In this document: one piece after another, positions 45,614-59,176 of the stretch
Numbering within the stretch: position 1 is the stretch's first letter
How the letters are laid out: the number at the start of each line of letters is the position of its first letter
Assembly: GCA_037953625.1 (NCBI GenBank)
Contig: CM075656.1
Location: 75,411,001 to 75,475,000, forward strand
Direction: 5' to 3'
Source: Crotalaria pallida
Taxonomy: Eukaryota; Streptophyta; Magnoliopsida; Fabales; Fabaceae
DNA length: 64,000 bases
Translations under genes and position numbers: made by a program
Notes under the pieces: model-generated
The model's input: only the letters and a program-made list of their open reading frames with translations
What the model was told of the DNA's origin: nothing
The model's database searches: none

Positions 45614-45738
45614 ACAATTAACAGCCATGTACATCTTTTGTAGATGTCCTTTTCCTTGCATCAATGTGGAAAACCTTGCTGTAGACAGTTAACAGCAACA
45701 AACATATTTTATAAATGTCCTTTCCTTGCAACAATGTG
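45614..45738. repeat. Direct repeat of about 56 bp
   Basis: Copies 45614-45669 and 45683-45738 share AGTTAACAGC/ATTAACAGC, a TAGATGTCC/TAAATGTCC phrase and CCTTGCAWCAATGTG. Confidence 0.7.
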
Positions 45739-46171
45739 TTGTATAATTCTAATAGTAGCTTCACTCAGAGGTAAATAGTAGTAATTAATTCCAATCATCC
45801 GAGCAAAGCCCTCGTGTCTTCTACTATATATATACGTATTATTTTAACGATTTTCATTGTTTGGAGTAAATGCGAAATGCTTCCAATTCTAGGACTGGTG
45901 TGAGGTAGTTTTGGGGTGAATTAGAATTGATTTAGGGTTTTATTTGTTTTATTAAGTAAACTTTGATAAGTTAGGGAGAATGAGAGATAATTATTACTGT
46001 ATACAATAAATCTTATAAATAAGATATTTCCTAACATGTGTAAAGTGATTTTTCGGTGGTTGAAACATTTTAGCAAAGTAGGTTAAGTAGCGTATCAGAC
46101 TATAACTGATAAACATATATTATGATGCCTTTATGTATTATGATGGCTAAGATTTAAAGTAGCGTATCAAG

Positions 46172-46436
46172 AACCCCCAACCTCTTAGATAGTCATTTTT
46201 GATCTCTCATTTCTCTCTTTCACAAATCTTTTTCTCGCTTTTCACTGTTATCCCCATTGTTGTTCACCTCATGTATTTAATTCAAAAACATTCTTGGGGT
46301 TGTATGTAGGGTGGTTGTGTGAAGGGACGGCCGGATTGATAGTGAGAAGAGAGAAGGAGATTTATGAAAGAGAGAAATTAAATGAGAGATAAGAGAGACA
46401 TATCTAAGAGTTTGAGGGGGGGGGGGGGGGAGGTGA
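46172..46436. mobile_element. Short foldback MITE ending in a G-run
   Basis: Left end ACCCCCAACCTCTTAGATAG and inverted right end CCCCCTCAAACTCTTAGATA, both followed by a CTCTCATTT...TTTCTCTCTTTCA phrase. About 70 bp of each arm are alignable. A run of about fifteen G lies at the right tip (46417-46431). Confidence 0.65.
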
Positions 46437-46707
46437 ATTTTGTTTAGCTTCCAAAAAATATTATTAAAATACTTTTGTCTTCAAATATCAATCTCTTAAT
46501 GTTTGAGGATATTTTTTGTGCACCATAATTTGATACATTATGTTAAAGTATTCTAAATAAAAATTCATATTCTACCGCACATGTTAGCAAATTCCTATAA
46601 ATAAATGAGAAGTCTTTTTTTTTTTTGGTAATGTTAAAAAGAAGCCAAAGAAAAAAAGGCGCTAAGGCCTTACAAATTAAAAAATCCCATAACAACTGCT
46701 AAGAGAA

Positions 46708-46708
<1 letters not shown>

Positions 46709-46766
<58 letters not shown>
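46709..46766. repeat. (TA)n microsatellite
   Basis: Twenty-nine uninterrupted TA units. Confidence 0.95.
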
Positions 46767-46769
<3 letters not shown>

Positions 46770-46779
46770 GTAAAGTAAT

Positions 46780-47185
46780 AAAAAACGATTATTGGAAGCA
46801 CCATGCTTAACAAAATAATCGGGGTGATGGTTACCTTCTTTAAGAGTGTGGTCGAGCTTAATTAACTTTTCAAGGATGAAGCAACAACTCACGGGATAGC
46901 ATGGACAAGTATTTGGGGAAGAACATTAAGAACCAAATTGAAGGCGGCGTCTTCTTTTAAGTCTGTATTATATTTAAAGAATTTACTTAATGCCAATATT
47001 CCAACATATAGTCAGACCATGGTAAAGAGCAAATAAGTGAATAACTCAGTCTTGAGATTATCACCAAAGTCAATCGAACCTAAAAATCCAGACATCAAAT
47101 AGCCAACGAAATCATGAATAATACCTTTGAACCTAATTTTATTTGGATTCCCGAACGGTGAACAAGCTACCATCGACGTTAAGAA
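46780..47185 (-). pseudogene. LINE-type RNase H domain relic
   Basis: On the minus strand, across frames, NVDGS (47166-47180), GSIDFGDNLKTELFTYLLF and finally IKLDHTLKEGNHHPDYFVKH (about 46800-46860) follow the order of the RNase H-like domain at the C-terminus of plant LINE proteins. Several stops and frame changes show long decay. Confidence 0.65.
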
Positions 47186-49294
47186 AATGTAACCAAAAAT
47201 GTATGCACTAAAACGTACAACTATAAAAGATTTGCAATGACAAATTTAGGAGGGGGCAGCTTTGGGTTTGGTCTTTTTCTCTTGCATTTGTTTTGTTTAA
47301 TGACCTATATACTCCTCTGTAACAAAAAAGTTACTAAAATTTTAAAAAGTCTGACAAAAACAAAAACATATGTTTTTAATATTTTATCTATTAAATCAAC
47401 AAGGTGGAAAACTAATCATTTAATGCATATTTAATTAATTACCCAACTGTTGATTAGATAATATAAATTTTAAATTTTTATTCACTATAATAACTTTGAT
47501 TTAGGATAATATTTTTTGTAAAATTTTACTAACTTTTTGAGATAGAATAAACATATCATATCTTTTTGTGGAAAATATATTTTAAAAATATTACTATTCA
47601 TATATTTATTTATATATGTGTTTAAACTTGTATTTTACATATATTTTGTTAACTAATTATACACATGCATTATTTTTTTTTATAAAAAAAAATGTTTTAA
47701 AAGAAATGTGTGATACTCATTTATAAAATTTTTCTTATGGATCTCTTTCTCCAATTATTTCTCCATTTAATAGAAGTTTTATCGTCTTTCGAACTCTTCT
47801 ACTTGAAACGAATTAGTGAGTTGCTCTACATTGAACTAACAAGCGAACTACCTATTTTATTTTTTTTTATTTTATCAAAGGTATCCTCTAATCCCCTCCA
47901 AAAACTAATCTCCTCCGAAACATAAAGATCACTAATCTAAGTGGGTTTTACCTTTATCAACAAAACTTTTTTCATATTACCTACGACAGGAATAAAATCT
48001 CTGTCATCATGGTTAAAAAATCCAACTATCTAATAACTGTGTTGTTGGATCTTATTAGTCTACTATTCTTTTCTTTCTTCCTTTCTTTCTTTTTTTTTTA
48101 TTTATAAAAAAATAAATTAATGCAAAGGAGTGATGGTCCTCATCGCTAGAGCTTCAGAAAAAATGCTGACATGGTGAAAAATGCTGAGTAGGATAGGTCC
48201 AAAGACCCACGTGGAGTGGATGAGCTAAGGTGCGAATGAAAGCATCAGGTAACGCAATATCGTGGGTCCCAGCTCCAAAACCATGGGCATTGCCACTTGT
48301 AAGGGCATTAGGCCCACAAAGCCCATTCTTGACAACCCAACCCCGTTTTCACACACCACCACCGCTGCCATGTGTTGGTCCTACATTTTGCCAACTATGT
48401 GTAGTTCTTCACTGACTTCCTCACTCGCTTTCCACCTTCCAAGTACTACCAACCAAGCACAAAAAATCTCGACTCACTTGCTTTTACAAACCCTAATCAG
48501 CAATAGTAATACTACTATCTAGTAGTATAAATGTATTATAATAATACTACTTCCACCAAATTAATGGTATTTGTTTTCTTGGTTTTGAATTTCTTCTCGG
48601 TCGTCGACCACATTAGTAATTTAGTATACTATAATTAGTTAATTCTTTTGTTATATATTGCTCTAAGGCAATGGTTAAAAAATTAAAAAAATGCAAAGCT
48701 AATATTGAAAAATTAAAAAGTTTCCTCTTAATTTATTAAATACGTTATTTTTTTTCGATAAACTTAATATTTTTAGCTACTTCAACAATTATTATTAAAG
48801 TAATAAATAACAAATTAAATTCCAATTAGTTATTACTTCACATAATATATTAACTAGTTATTGGGAGAGTAGTAGACAAACTGGATCCTAAATATTCTTT
48901 GCCATACGCATGAATTTAAATTCTTATAAAAGCAATTGTTATGAATTATAGCTATATATCATTCTCAAGATAATAGTAATTAATAAGATAAAGAGATACA
49001 TTGATAGAAAATATTAGGGTTTTTTTAATATGTATTTTTAGCCGCATATTTAAAATATCTAAAAGAGTAAATTTGTATAAAGAAATGATTTATTTTATAC
49101 CTGGGAATGAAAAAAAAAATAGTACTATGAAAATCCACTATCTTTAATATTGATAACATTTATATACCATAAAACACATTAAAAAAAATATAAAATTGTA
49201 CTATAATTGTACAACTTAAATTAAAGGAAATGGAAGTGGATACATTACTCAAGTGAATTTATAGGGTTGAGTTATTAGTACTACTCTCATATGC
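47186..49294. other. AT-rich intergenic DNA
   Basis: No secure gene. 48120-48500 is less AT-rich, with a G-box-like CCACGTGG at 48208 and short plus-strand frames (48230-48415, 48262-48522) that have no domain and no support as exons. Confidence 0.45.
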
Positions 49295-49480
49295 CTATTT
49301 TTTTCACCGAGGCATCCTCCCGTCGAGAATTGAAGACTAATCATGTTCGAGGCATAGAGATCACCCAATTTTATTTTGCCTCTACTATAATAGAGTCTTT
49401 TCTATACCCACGACAATGATCGAACCCCTAATATCATGCTTAAGAAACTCAATCATTTATCAATTATGTTAGGCCTTATT
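49295..49480 (-). mobile_element. Decayed tRNA-derived SINE
   Basis: Minus-strand A-box-like GGCCTAACATAATTGATAAA (49456-49475) and B-box-like GGGGTTCGATCATTG (49414-49428) at normal SINE spacing. Borders are approximate and no target duplication was seen. Confidence 0.5.
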
Positions 49481-49900
49481 GGTCTCTCATGCATATTATG
49501 CCTATTTAAAGACTTATTATAATTTTTTAAATTAAGAAACAAAAATAGTTATCAATTCATGAAGAGTGTGGATATGCATTTTGGAATGGCAATAACCCTA
49601 TCCTTATCTATGATATCGAAGGTCCAGATCTTAGTACAAAATATCAGGGTCAAAGACCAAAAAATGAAGACAAATTAGGTCATTATTAGGGTATGTATCT
49701 TTTCATCACTTGGATAAGAAATTAATTAATCCCTTTCGAAATACTCTGGCAACCCATATCAATAAGTGTCGATTTTATATATTGAACCCCAAACCCTTGT
49801 CGTCTTTATAAGATATTTATGGGACTAATTTTGCTTACCCACTACATAAAAGTTGAAAATTAATTAACCACATCGTAAGAAATAATTAAAAAATTAACTA

Positions 49901-50176
49901 CTCCCTTCGGCCTTATATATAAGACTTTTTTAGGGTTTTATTTAATTTGGTCTTATTTATAAGATCCTATTTCAATTTTTAATAGTATTTAATTACTTTT
50001 TTTTTCACAAACACCCTTATTAACTCAACCCTTTTTAGAATCTCAATAATAATTATAAGGATAGTTTTGAAAACGGATATCAAATTTTCACATTTCCAAT
50101 GTCAATAACAAATTTAACTATTTTTCTTGATAGAAGAAAAAAATCCCAAAGGATCCTACAATTAAAACCGGAGGAG
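49901..50176. mobile_element. Stowaway-type MITE (276 bp)
   Basis: Inverted ends CTCCCTTCGG and, reversed, CTCCTCCGG, flanked by TA on both sides (49899-49900 and 50177-50178), as expected for Tc1/mariner-derived Stowaway elements. Subterminal CTTATATATAAGAC is also typical. Confidence 0.8.
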
Positions 50177-50178
50177 TA

Positions 50179-52889
50179 CTTCTAAGTGTGAAATCATGAA
50201 AGTGATTTGAAAAGGTTATATATATTATTACACATGCAAGTACTATAATCTAGACTAGGCAGTTCTTTAATTAGTTTGGACTATTTGCTAATTTAACATC
50301 ATTCTTAAGCTATTCAATATGCAAGTTGCACGTATGATTTCACCTTAATGTACTTTAATTTGAAGGACAAATAAATGTGTGGTTTAATGTGTTAATGTGT
50401 TTGCTATACTTCATTGGTACATACGTGGAAGGCTGAGAAATGATTGAAGCATGTCACTTTCGGTGTGTTGAGAGTAATTAATCAATCAACTCAACGTACA
50501 TGCTAATGATAAAGTATACAAATTAAATTTAAAGTAGGTCTAAACCAACTTCTTCAATGATTTGATTAGGAACCGTTATTAATAAATTGAATTACCTAAC
50601 TAGCTCTAGTTAGGGTTCTGAATATTAGTAGTGTTAACCCTAATTACTAATAGTAGGCCATATACATGCAAGTACAAACTTTATGGCTGTATATGAAGAG
50701 CTTTTCTTGAGGAAAATCGCCGTGTACCCCACTTCTCCACTTTGAGAAGTGGTTAAAACTTCGTGGGAAGGAGGGAAGCATGTGCATGAGGCTTTGAACT
50801 TCATAGGAGTCTCTCCTTTTCATGAAAAGATTGTAAACTACGAGCTTGGCGTTTCGCTAAAAGTCATGTTGTATTATTAAAATTCGCTTTGGAATGAATG
50901 AATGGGATTATAGCAAGCCACCATCATTCCAATCTTTCTCTATATGATCCTTTCAAATGCTCCAAAAAACAATGCTCCAAAATCCAAATGGCTACACACC
51001 AAAGAGATATGAGAGAGGAATATACATAGATATATGTTCCTTATAGCTAGCCATATCACATAAGGATGTTATGAAAGGGATATGTCTTAATAAAAATTAG
51101 TCTAGTTGATAAGAATTTGATTCATATTTTACAATTAAATAAATATGAATTTTGCTGACAACATGAAAATTTTATTGATAAATGTAATTTATAAATATAT
51201 TTATAAATTATAAGTACTTTTTGAACTACAAAATTATCTTAACTCTAATAAATTTTGGTATCCAACTCAACTAAACTTTTGTTTATTAATAATATACAAT
51301 AGGGATATGTTCAATTTCTTATCCCTAAACTTCCCTCACCAGCCTTGCACTGCTCCACAGCCAGCTTGGGAGCCCCCCATAGTGCACAGGACCTTTTTCT
51401 AATGTTAGTATGTTACTATATATGTGAGATTCAAATATATTACGTTTCCCCTTTAAATAATTATTCTCTTTTCTGATTTAATTTTGGTATGCAAACTAGT
51501 AGTAATGAATATAATTAACTAGATACTTTAAGCTTTTTGAAGTCGGCGGCGATGATGTGCTTGCTATATTCGAAAAATAATAGTTAAAAAAATAAACGCG
51601 TTTTGTAAGAATGTGTGTATATATATAAGCTTTATTCAGTGTCATATCGTTAGTGGGCACTCGCTATTAATATTAAACTATAGTTACCTGTAACCCATGC
51701 GTTCTTTAAGCATGTTATTATTTGGGTTTTGATTTTTATTATGTATATAAAAAGTGAAAAGACAATTTATTTTGGTCATCTTTATACCAAAAGGAATTGA
51801 TTTTTCCATTTGAGTATTTGACTATACACCTTCATAATTTTTTTTTTAAAAAAAGGAAAAGAAAAATTATAGTTGCATGTAAAGTAGAGGATGAGTGTAT
51901 ATATAACGAGTCTCAGTCACGCGTAATTAAAGAAAAAATCAAGAAAGGCGAAATCATATCATATGATATATGATAATATAACACTGGCTAGCTAGCTTCT
52001 TCGAAGTTTAAGGTATGCTGACTTCAAATAAATGCTGAAATTTCAATTGACAACTTCACATAAACAGAAAGTTAACGTTCCCATTTGCTTTGGGATATGG
52101 TCATGGCGGTGCCACTAGTACGGATTTCGTTTATAAATTAGGAAAAGGTATTGATTAAGAAAGTAAAAAAAGGTAATTTTATTTTTAAAAATGTTGATTA
52201 TAAAATATCTATAACTAATAAATTTATATTTTCATTAAAAGTTTTTGTTTAATGAATTTCTTAATCAATATATATCCTTAAAACCGGTTAACAATACCAT
52301 ATAAATTAGTACTTATTAGTACTACACCCCAGCCCCACTCACAAATACATTCTATCCCCTTTGCTCCTAAGAAATTTCTCAGTTAGTGTGGGAGTTTGAG
52401 AAGAATATTGAGAACCGAGTAAGGCGTGTCACCAAAAAGTTTCTTGGGTTATATACTTTATTTGTCTCGTCCAAAATGCATAAGGGGGATGTTTGTTCTT
52501 AATCATAACAAAAGGATTCTTAATTTGGTTACACACACAAAACGTGTGTGCTTTAGTATGAATTTAATCTAAATCGTAGTTTGTTTTTATTTGAGGGTTG
52601 TCCATGAGATTTCAGATCCAAAATCTTCATTTCTATCGTTTATAAGTGCCTAAATGTTTTTTTAGTTCTCATAGTTATGTATGTGATTGGATGAAATTAG
52701 TCTCCATTATATTTTTTTGGTCGAATTGAGTCTCTAAAGTATCAAGTATCAACTTTAGACGATTTTAGTATTTTAGACCAAATATAACAGGTTAATGATG
52801 CTGACATAGTTAAGAATAATATATAAACGTGTTGTAACTATATCATCGACCTTAAAAAATTAAACAAATAAAAATAGGAGATTTCTAAT
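50179..52889. other. AT-rich intergenic DNA
   Basis: No gene or repeat family recognised. A patch at 50700-50890 is less AT-rich but has no open frame of note. Confidence 0.5.
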
Positions 52890-53286
52890 ATGCAATCCAA
52901 AATTGGAGTGTTGTCATGCAATCTTCTCTTAAACCAATAGAAAGTTGTCATTTAATTTACCTGTGCCATGTCATCATTTGAAGTAGTCAAATTTAATTTT
53001 TTGCAATTTGGTCCAACTTAAATAGTAAATTAAAATTTTAGTCCTTTGTACCTATAGATAAATTATAAGTTTTAATTTTAAAAAACATTATTAAAAAAAA
53101 TCAAAGTATGCTGCTGCTGGTTCTAATGAGCACAGTACAACTTAATTTAATTTTTATGTTGGACTAAATTGCAAAACTTAATTTTGACTAATTTAAGTAA
53201 TGATGTGGCATATATGTCTTAGGTGACAAGATTTTATTGGTTTAACAATGGGTTGCATAGCAACCATTCAATTTTTAATTGCATGG
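52890..53286. mobile_element. Foldback element with inverted arms of about 140 bp
   Basis: Left TGCAATC..TTAAACCAATAGAAAG, later TGCCATGTCATCATT and GCAATTTGGTCCAAC; the right arm shows the same blocks reversed (ACCAATAAAATC, TGCCACATCATTACTT, GCAATTTAGTCCAAC). Non-coding. Confidence 0.7.
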
Positions 53287-53289
53287 TAG

Positions 53290-55270
53290 TAACACCCATA
53301 AAAATAATAAAAGTTATTTAAAATTTAAGTTTAAGTGCACTCTTGGTCCCAAGTTATTTAATTTGGCAACAATAGCCTCCCTTCATTAATATTTTTTTTG
53401 ACAAGTCGTGTTCCTAAATTATAAAGTTTTAGCACTTTATGTCGTCCATCCATGTAGAGGCTAACAATGCTAACATGGTCGACGATGATATGATTGATAT
53501 TTGTTCAAATCGAAACTTGTCAACTAAAAATGAAAGCTTTGAAAACTTACTCAAAAATGTAATTATTGAATAGTTTATAATCTTCTCCTTGATATTTCTC
53601 GTCGCTTTTATCATATTCCCCATGTCAATCAAGCATTTCATCTTCTATAATTCACTTTACAAATCTTGTTTCTCATATTAGATCCCTAAGTTGTTATTCT
53701 GCGTTAACGTGCCCAAAACACACACGCGTGTAAAAATAAAGTTTTTTGAAAACAAAATTTAAATAATTTATTTTATTTAATTATATAATGCGGATGTTTT
53801 GACTATGACAGTATATCATTGCCATCCGTGTAAACATTGTTAGCCTGAATATGGATAAAAAGACTAAAAGTGCCAATATATAGTTGATAGTTGAAGGACT
53901 CAATTTGTATAAAAAAAAAAGAAAAGAATAATGATGATGATGATGATGACAGAAAAGAAATAGAGACTAATGTTACCAAAATCGTGCAACTTTGAGAACC
54001 TAAATTTTAAATAAATCTTATTTTATTTATTTATTTAATTATCTAACGTAGAAGTTGTGATTGTAATACGTGTATGCCATTAGTCACATCAATATTGTTG
54101 GCCTAGATTTGAATACAAAGACTAAAAATTAATAATTTAGGGACTCAACTATAATTTGGATGCAAAGACTAGAAATGTTGAAAATTGATAGTTTGTTAGC
54201 TAGCCTGGTTTCTCTTCTCGGTTCAATAGGTTGGACAAACTCAGTTAGCTAGATCAATTAATACAAAAATGCATTCCATAAACTTTTTTCAAGAAAGTTT
54301 ATCGTTATATTGAAAAATATTTACCAACAAAACTCATCACAATTGATAGATAATAATTGAGTTCGACTCATGTCATGGATATTGAAGAGGTGATATCTCC
54401 GCCTCAAAAGAATCTAGATATGTAAACAAGTTGTTGAATTTAATAAAAAATTATCTAACAATGACGTTGTTTGGATGTTCGAACAACAAGTAGTACTTGT
54501 CGTGTAAATCCAATGAATATTGAGCTAAACTCGATACCTGTCCATTCTTTTCCCTTTTATTATCTTTTTTTCTTCTTATTTTCGTCACACGTTGTTAGGT
54601 ATCATCAATTAATTGTTTATTTTACATTATCTACATATCTAAATTGTTTACTCTTTTTTTTAGTTCTTATAAACTACATAGTCTACCCAAATTATACTAT
54701 AAACTAATCTTATCATTATTTTAAATGTAAAAGAATTGTCTGACGCATAAATTCAAGCCGAACTTTAATTTGTATTTATTTGATGTAAAATGATTACGTG
54801 TCAATTTTGGGGTGTTATTTTTTTTATAGGAAAAGATTTTGAAAGGCACAGGAAATAAAATATGTTTAGAGGTTAAATCCGAGAATTCCTACTCTCAAAT
54901 CTTATAGATTTAATACAAAACCATGCATGCTACACTAGCTTATTTTAATTCACTAACCAAACAATAATATGTATTTTCATTCTTGTCTTATAAAAAAATA
55001 ATATGTATTTTCATAGTAAAATGGATCTTGAATTAATCCTTTTTAAAAGCAAAAATTAAAGTAAATTTTAAATTTTTTTATATAAGAAAAATATTTAAAA
55101 TTTTGAAATTTTTAATGATAATCGATCCTTGATATATCATGCATTCTCAGATAATTTAACTATCTATCAATTGTATTGTACTTTGTTACTGTCATAAAGC
55201 TACCAATTTAATATTAAATTATCGAGGTAATTATCTTTTTTATCAACCAAAGTACATTAATAACAAGAGA
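53290..55270. other. AT-rich intergenic DNA
   Basis: Possible worn relatives of the foldback units (phrases such as TTGGTCCCAAGTTATTTAATTTGG at 53343), a short GATGAT repeat at 53932-53949, otherwise nothing recognised. Confidence 0.45.
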
Positions 55271-55277
55271 AAATAGT

Positions 55278-55432
55278 TTGTACACTGACAGTGTAAAAGT
55301 TTTTTTTACACTGTTAGCACATCATCCACCATCCAATGGTGTATGGTCATTGACTTCTAAATAAAAGTAATGCAAATAAATGATGGATGATGTACCGACA
55401 GTGTAAAAAACTTTACACCATCAATACATACA
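55278..55432. mobile_element. Short palindromic MITE
   Basis: Left arm GTTTTTTTTACACTGTTAGC plus ACATCATCC (55299-55327) and its inverse at 55385-55411 (GGATGATGTACCGACAGTG...). An outer GTGTAAA pair extends the arms to about 45 bp. The spacer is 57 bp. Confidence 0.75.
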
Positions 55433-55506
55433 TATTAAACTCTAATAACAATGTATTAGGACTAACAAATGAGTTTACCCTAAAAAAACAAAAGAGTTTC
55501 AGCTCG

Positions 55507-55785
55507 CTACAAGCATAATACAAGGTAAAAGTAGTGAGTATAGTATAGTAGCACGCAATTAAGTAAATAAATAAATAAAAGGTTCTTCCTAATGTAGAAC
55601 CAAATACAAGTCTTAACCTTTATCAAATCTAGCACCTCAACAATATTATTAAACCCAACATTATTGAAAATAATATTATTTCTCAATCGCCAAACAGACC
55701 AAACGATAGCAAATCCGAAAATCAGCCCACACTTTTTTTTTTTCCTCCTAAAATAATAATCTTTGCATACAACAAAGAACTGCAT
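55507..55785 (-). pseudogene. LINE fragment (region after the reverse transcriptase)
   Basis: A 92-codon frame with KKCGLIFGFAIVWSVWRLRN and NIIFNN followed by VEVLDLIKVKTCIWF, a phrase set typical of plant LINE proteins between the zinc-binding region and RNase H. 5' and 3' parts are missing. Confidence 0.65.
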
Positions 55786-55884
55786 GCACTGCTAGAGATG
55801 ATGAGAAAGGTTCAAAAGACAAATCAACCCACCGAAAAAATTTGAAGAATATTTTTATCATTCAATCAATATTTACATTTAGAT

Positions 55885-56503
55885 TGTTAGAAAATTAGGA
55901 GAAAAATACACCGAAAAACATAAAAATAACAATATAATCTGAGGCATGTCGAAGATATAATTTATTCGCGCACCGCGACGATTTCCCAGGATTCAGCAAA
56001 TCCTTCTGGTATAAATATCAGGAAAACAGAATTAGCAATATATTATGTAATGATATAACCCAAAATAGAAAATGATGAGTATTTAGAACTTGAAAGTGAA
56101 TGAACAATAAACTGCGTAGAATTTCAATGTGCACATAAGAAAATAAAATTCTACACTGAAAACTTATTTTCTTTTCACGTACTGATATATCCTCCTCTTC
56201 AGGCAGGAGTCAGTTTATATAATAAGAAAAACCGAAACCATGTGTCCGTTGGATTTGAAATTTCCAAACGGTGCAACCCTTCTTAAGTATATTAGTGGTG
56301 TCGTGGAACTTTAAATTGAAACTGTATGTTGTGCAATGTGCTTCTTGAATGGAAAGTGTATTACATATAATTTTTTAAACAAAACTGTTGTACACATGTA
56401 TATATATCAAAGGACAGAACCTTTTAAAATACAATATTAAATTTATAAATGCTTTTGAAATAAAATAAGATAAATAAATAAATAATAATTATATTTTACA
56501 ACA
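55885..56503 (-). repeat. Probable 3' LTR of the Ty1/copia element (619 bp)
   Basis: On the minus strand it starts TGTTGTAAAATATAATTATT right after the purine tract ATAAGTGGAGGA (56505-56516) and ends TTTCTAACA at 55885. The order pol - purine tract - TG...CA fits a copia element. The left border is chosen by the TGTTAG motif and is less sure. Confidence 0.6.
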
Positions 56504-56516
56504 ATCCTCCACTTAT

Positions 56517-57057
56517 TTCAAAAACATTTTAAAAAATTTTCGGGGTTAATATCATGGATGTAATGCATCTTACATGGTGCCTTCTGGGCAATAAACCAAG
56601 TCTAGACTAATAGAATTTAACATACCGTGCAATGGTCGAGCTGGGCTCTATGAACCAATGACACTCTGATGTATGTAGGGATTCTATCAGTCACACTACA
56701 ACCAACAATTCCTGTTGTTAACGCCAATTTCTACTCTTACGGCCATGCGCGTGCCTGGGTGTTCATGAGTGCTCTAAAAATTGTGCTATCAATTTCATAG
56801 GAGCGGCTCCACTCCACACTCGTATAGGTGATTTCATCAAGTATTTGCTGCACTTCATACACCTCCATAAAGGATATGACTTTCATTAAGAGCTTTTAAA
56901 TTCACTCTCTCTTAAATGTAGTATAGCACAACTCTACACCATGGGAAAGGAAAAATTAATAGTGCTAGAAGTATTAACAAGTGACTTGTTATTACCCATA
57001 TGAACCTTATTCATGGGATCTCCAATCACAAAGTTTGGGTTCTCATCACCGATAATA
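56517..57057 (-). other. Ty1/copia 3' untranslated region
   Basis: Between the pol stop at 57058-57060 and the polypurine tract. No reading frame is seen. Confidence 0.55.
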
Positions 57058-58119
57058 TCAGGTTGGCTTAAATATAAGTCTCATTCCCCTCGATGTTTCT
57101 TGTATCAACCTTTTTCCTAAAGGCTTTGTTAGAGGATCGACCAAATTCACTTCTAACTTCACATAATCAATGGAAATTACTCCATTTTATTCTCAACAGT
57201 TGTTTTATCACATCATGTCTCAATCGAATATGCCTATTCTTACCATTGAAACTTTTATTCTTTGCTATAGCTATTGCCGCTTGACAATCACAATGCATGG
57301 ACACTGGAGGAGTTGGTTTAACTCCTAATGGAATACTTGCTAAGAAGTTTTTCAACCACTCAGCTTCATTACCAGCCAAATCTAGAGCTATAAACTCGGA
57401 CTCCATTGTTGATCTAGCAATAATATTTTGCTTGGCTAATCTCCAACTAACTGCACCACCTCCGAGAGTGAATACATAACCACTAGTGGATTTTATCTCA
57501 TCTGAATCTGATATCCAGTTAGCATCGCTGTATCCTTCAAGTACAATGGGAAATCCACCATAATTCATGGTTCCTCTCAGATATCTCATAAGTTTGTTTA
57601 TTGCAGCCCAATGTTCATCATTTGGCTTATGAGTGTATCTACTTAACCTACCCACAGCATATGCTATGTCAGGCCTAGAAAAGTTCATCAAATGTAACAG
57701 ACTTCCTATAATTTGTCCATACTTAGTTTGGGCTACAGGGTCACCTTTGTGTTTCTTTAATTGAGTGTTAACATCATAAGGGGTACTCACTACACTATCC
57801 TCAAAATGATCAAACTTTCTAAGAAACTTTTCAACATAATGTTCTTGTGATATCATTGTGCTATCATCTTCCTTTATAATTTTAACACCTAAAATCACAC
57901 TTGCTTCACTCATGTCTTTCATATCAAATTTAGATGCTAAAAATTGTTTAGTATCATATACAACATCATTGCAAGTGCCAAAAATAAGCATATCATCCAT
58001 ATATATAAACAAATAATCACACATTCATCGTTTACAAGTTTAACATACACACATCTATCCACTTCAATAGAATAAAAACCAAAAGAAGTAAGAGTATGAT
58101 CAAATTTTTCATGCCATTA
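57058..58119 (-). pseudogene. Ty1/copia RT C-terminus and RNase H, two frameshifts, cut by element C
   Basis: Begins with the WHEKFDHTL and DRCVYVKL blocks of copia RT, then YMDD with an added base in TATATATATGG (57999-58007) that shifts the frame exactly at the active site. The long frame 58024-57167 holds the RT connection (SLLHLMNFSRPDIAYAVGRL) and RNase H (GYSDANW, STSGYVFTLGG, RSTMESEFIAL, CDCQAAIAIAKN, NRHIRLRHD). A second shift at about 57185-57191 leads to DYVKLEVNLVDPLTKPLGKR and the stop. The integrase, protease and gag parts would lie on the far side of element C, beyond the window. Confidence 0.85.
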
Positions 58120-59176
58120 TGATCGAGGCCGTACCCGATCAAAATAAAAGGTGTTTATTCTGTAGTACTAGGAAGGTGATCCTAGGTCGTTTCCCAGCGA
58201 ATATCGGTCTAGGCAAAGTATCAAACACGTAGTGTGCAGTAAAATGGGGGGGGGGGGGGGTTTTTTGTGTGTGACAAATGTGAAGAACAAAACATAAACA
58301 GAATATAAAAACTAAGAAAATCAGAAACAAAAGCGGGCAAACCCCTTTGGCTACGTACACTACTCAATCCTAGCTCACTAAAGATCGATTCCTCTCCTCT
58401 CCTCTGTCCAACTCGTGATAACCAAATACTAAGCGAAAATTCAGTTATCACTCCAAACCCTAACTTCTAATTAAGCATCAGAAACCAGAATTGGAGTTTT
58501 TACGAGTTAATACAAATTAAGCATTTATATTCATGTATTATCTCTACGAAATGGAATTAAGCAAACCACTACACATCGATAAACATGAAAACAGAGAAGA
58601 GAAAATGAAATTGCATTAATAACAAGAGCTCAAGAGTAGATAATACAATACCAAAGGGATTAACCCTTGAAGTCTAGCCTTCCATGGCCATAAATGAAGA
58701 AAAACGAGTAGAAATGGGGAAGAACAAAACCCTAGCAGCCACCACCACTTGGGAGAGCCAAGAGAGAAGTTCTAACCTAGAGAGAGAGTGAGAAATCTGA
58801 AATGGGAGTGTGTCTTGGGGGGTTACACGAATTTCCCCTCTTAAGACACAAAATGGGCCTAAAACATGGGCCCAAATCCTAAGAAACACTATTCTGAACA
58901 TTACAATTAAAAAGGGACCTAAATGCAAATTACAATCTTCACTTCAATACTTCAATCTTCATTTCCAAACTTCCCAAAGTGTCCTTGTGCCAAATATTAC
59001 CTGAAAATAGAAATAGAATTAATTAGGCTAAATAATTCCAAATTAAACAATATTCGGAATATTAGTCCAATAAACTCTAAATCAATAAATCAAGCTAATC
59101 AATGTCAAATGGGCAACAAGTATCAATAATAGGAGTAAAATAATGCAAGGAATAATGGGAAATAAAATGCTCATCA
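58120..59176 (-). repeat. 3' LTR of element C (1057 bp)
   Basis: Minus strand start TGATGAGCATTTTATTTCCC at 59176 after the purine tract AAGTGTGGGGGTATT; end CGGCCTCGATCA at 58120. Colinear with the LTR at 9251-10376. A run of about fifteen G on the plus strand (58246-58260) lies where element B has seven C on its coding strand. Confidence 0.85.

Noticed and set aside
48230..48522. Two plus-strand frames with Pro-rich text near a G-box
   Set aside because: No domain, no plausible splice context, frames differ; not enough to call a gene.
58246..58260. Run of about fifteen G
   Set aside because: Homopolymer in the LTR, seven long in the B copy; length differences may be assembly noise.
58139..58451. 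Minus-strand frames next to a G-run
   Set aside because: Inside the element C LTR; chance frames.
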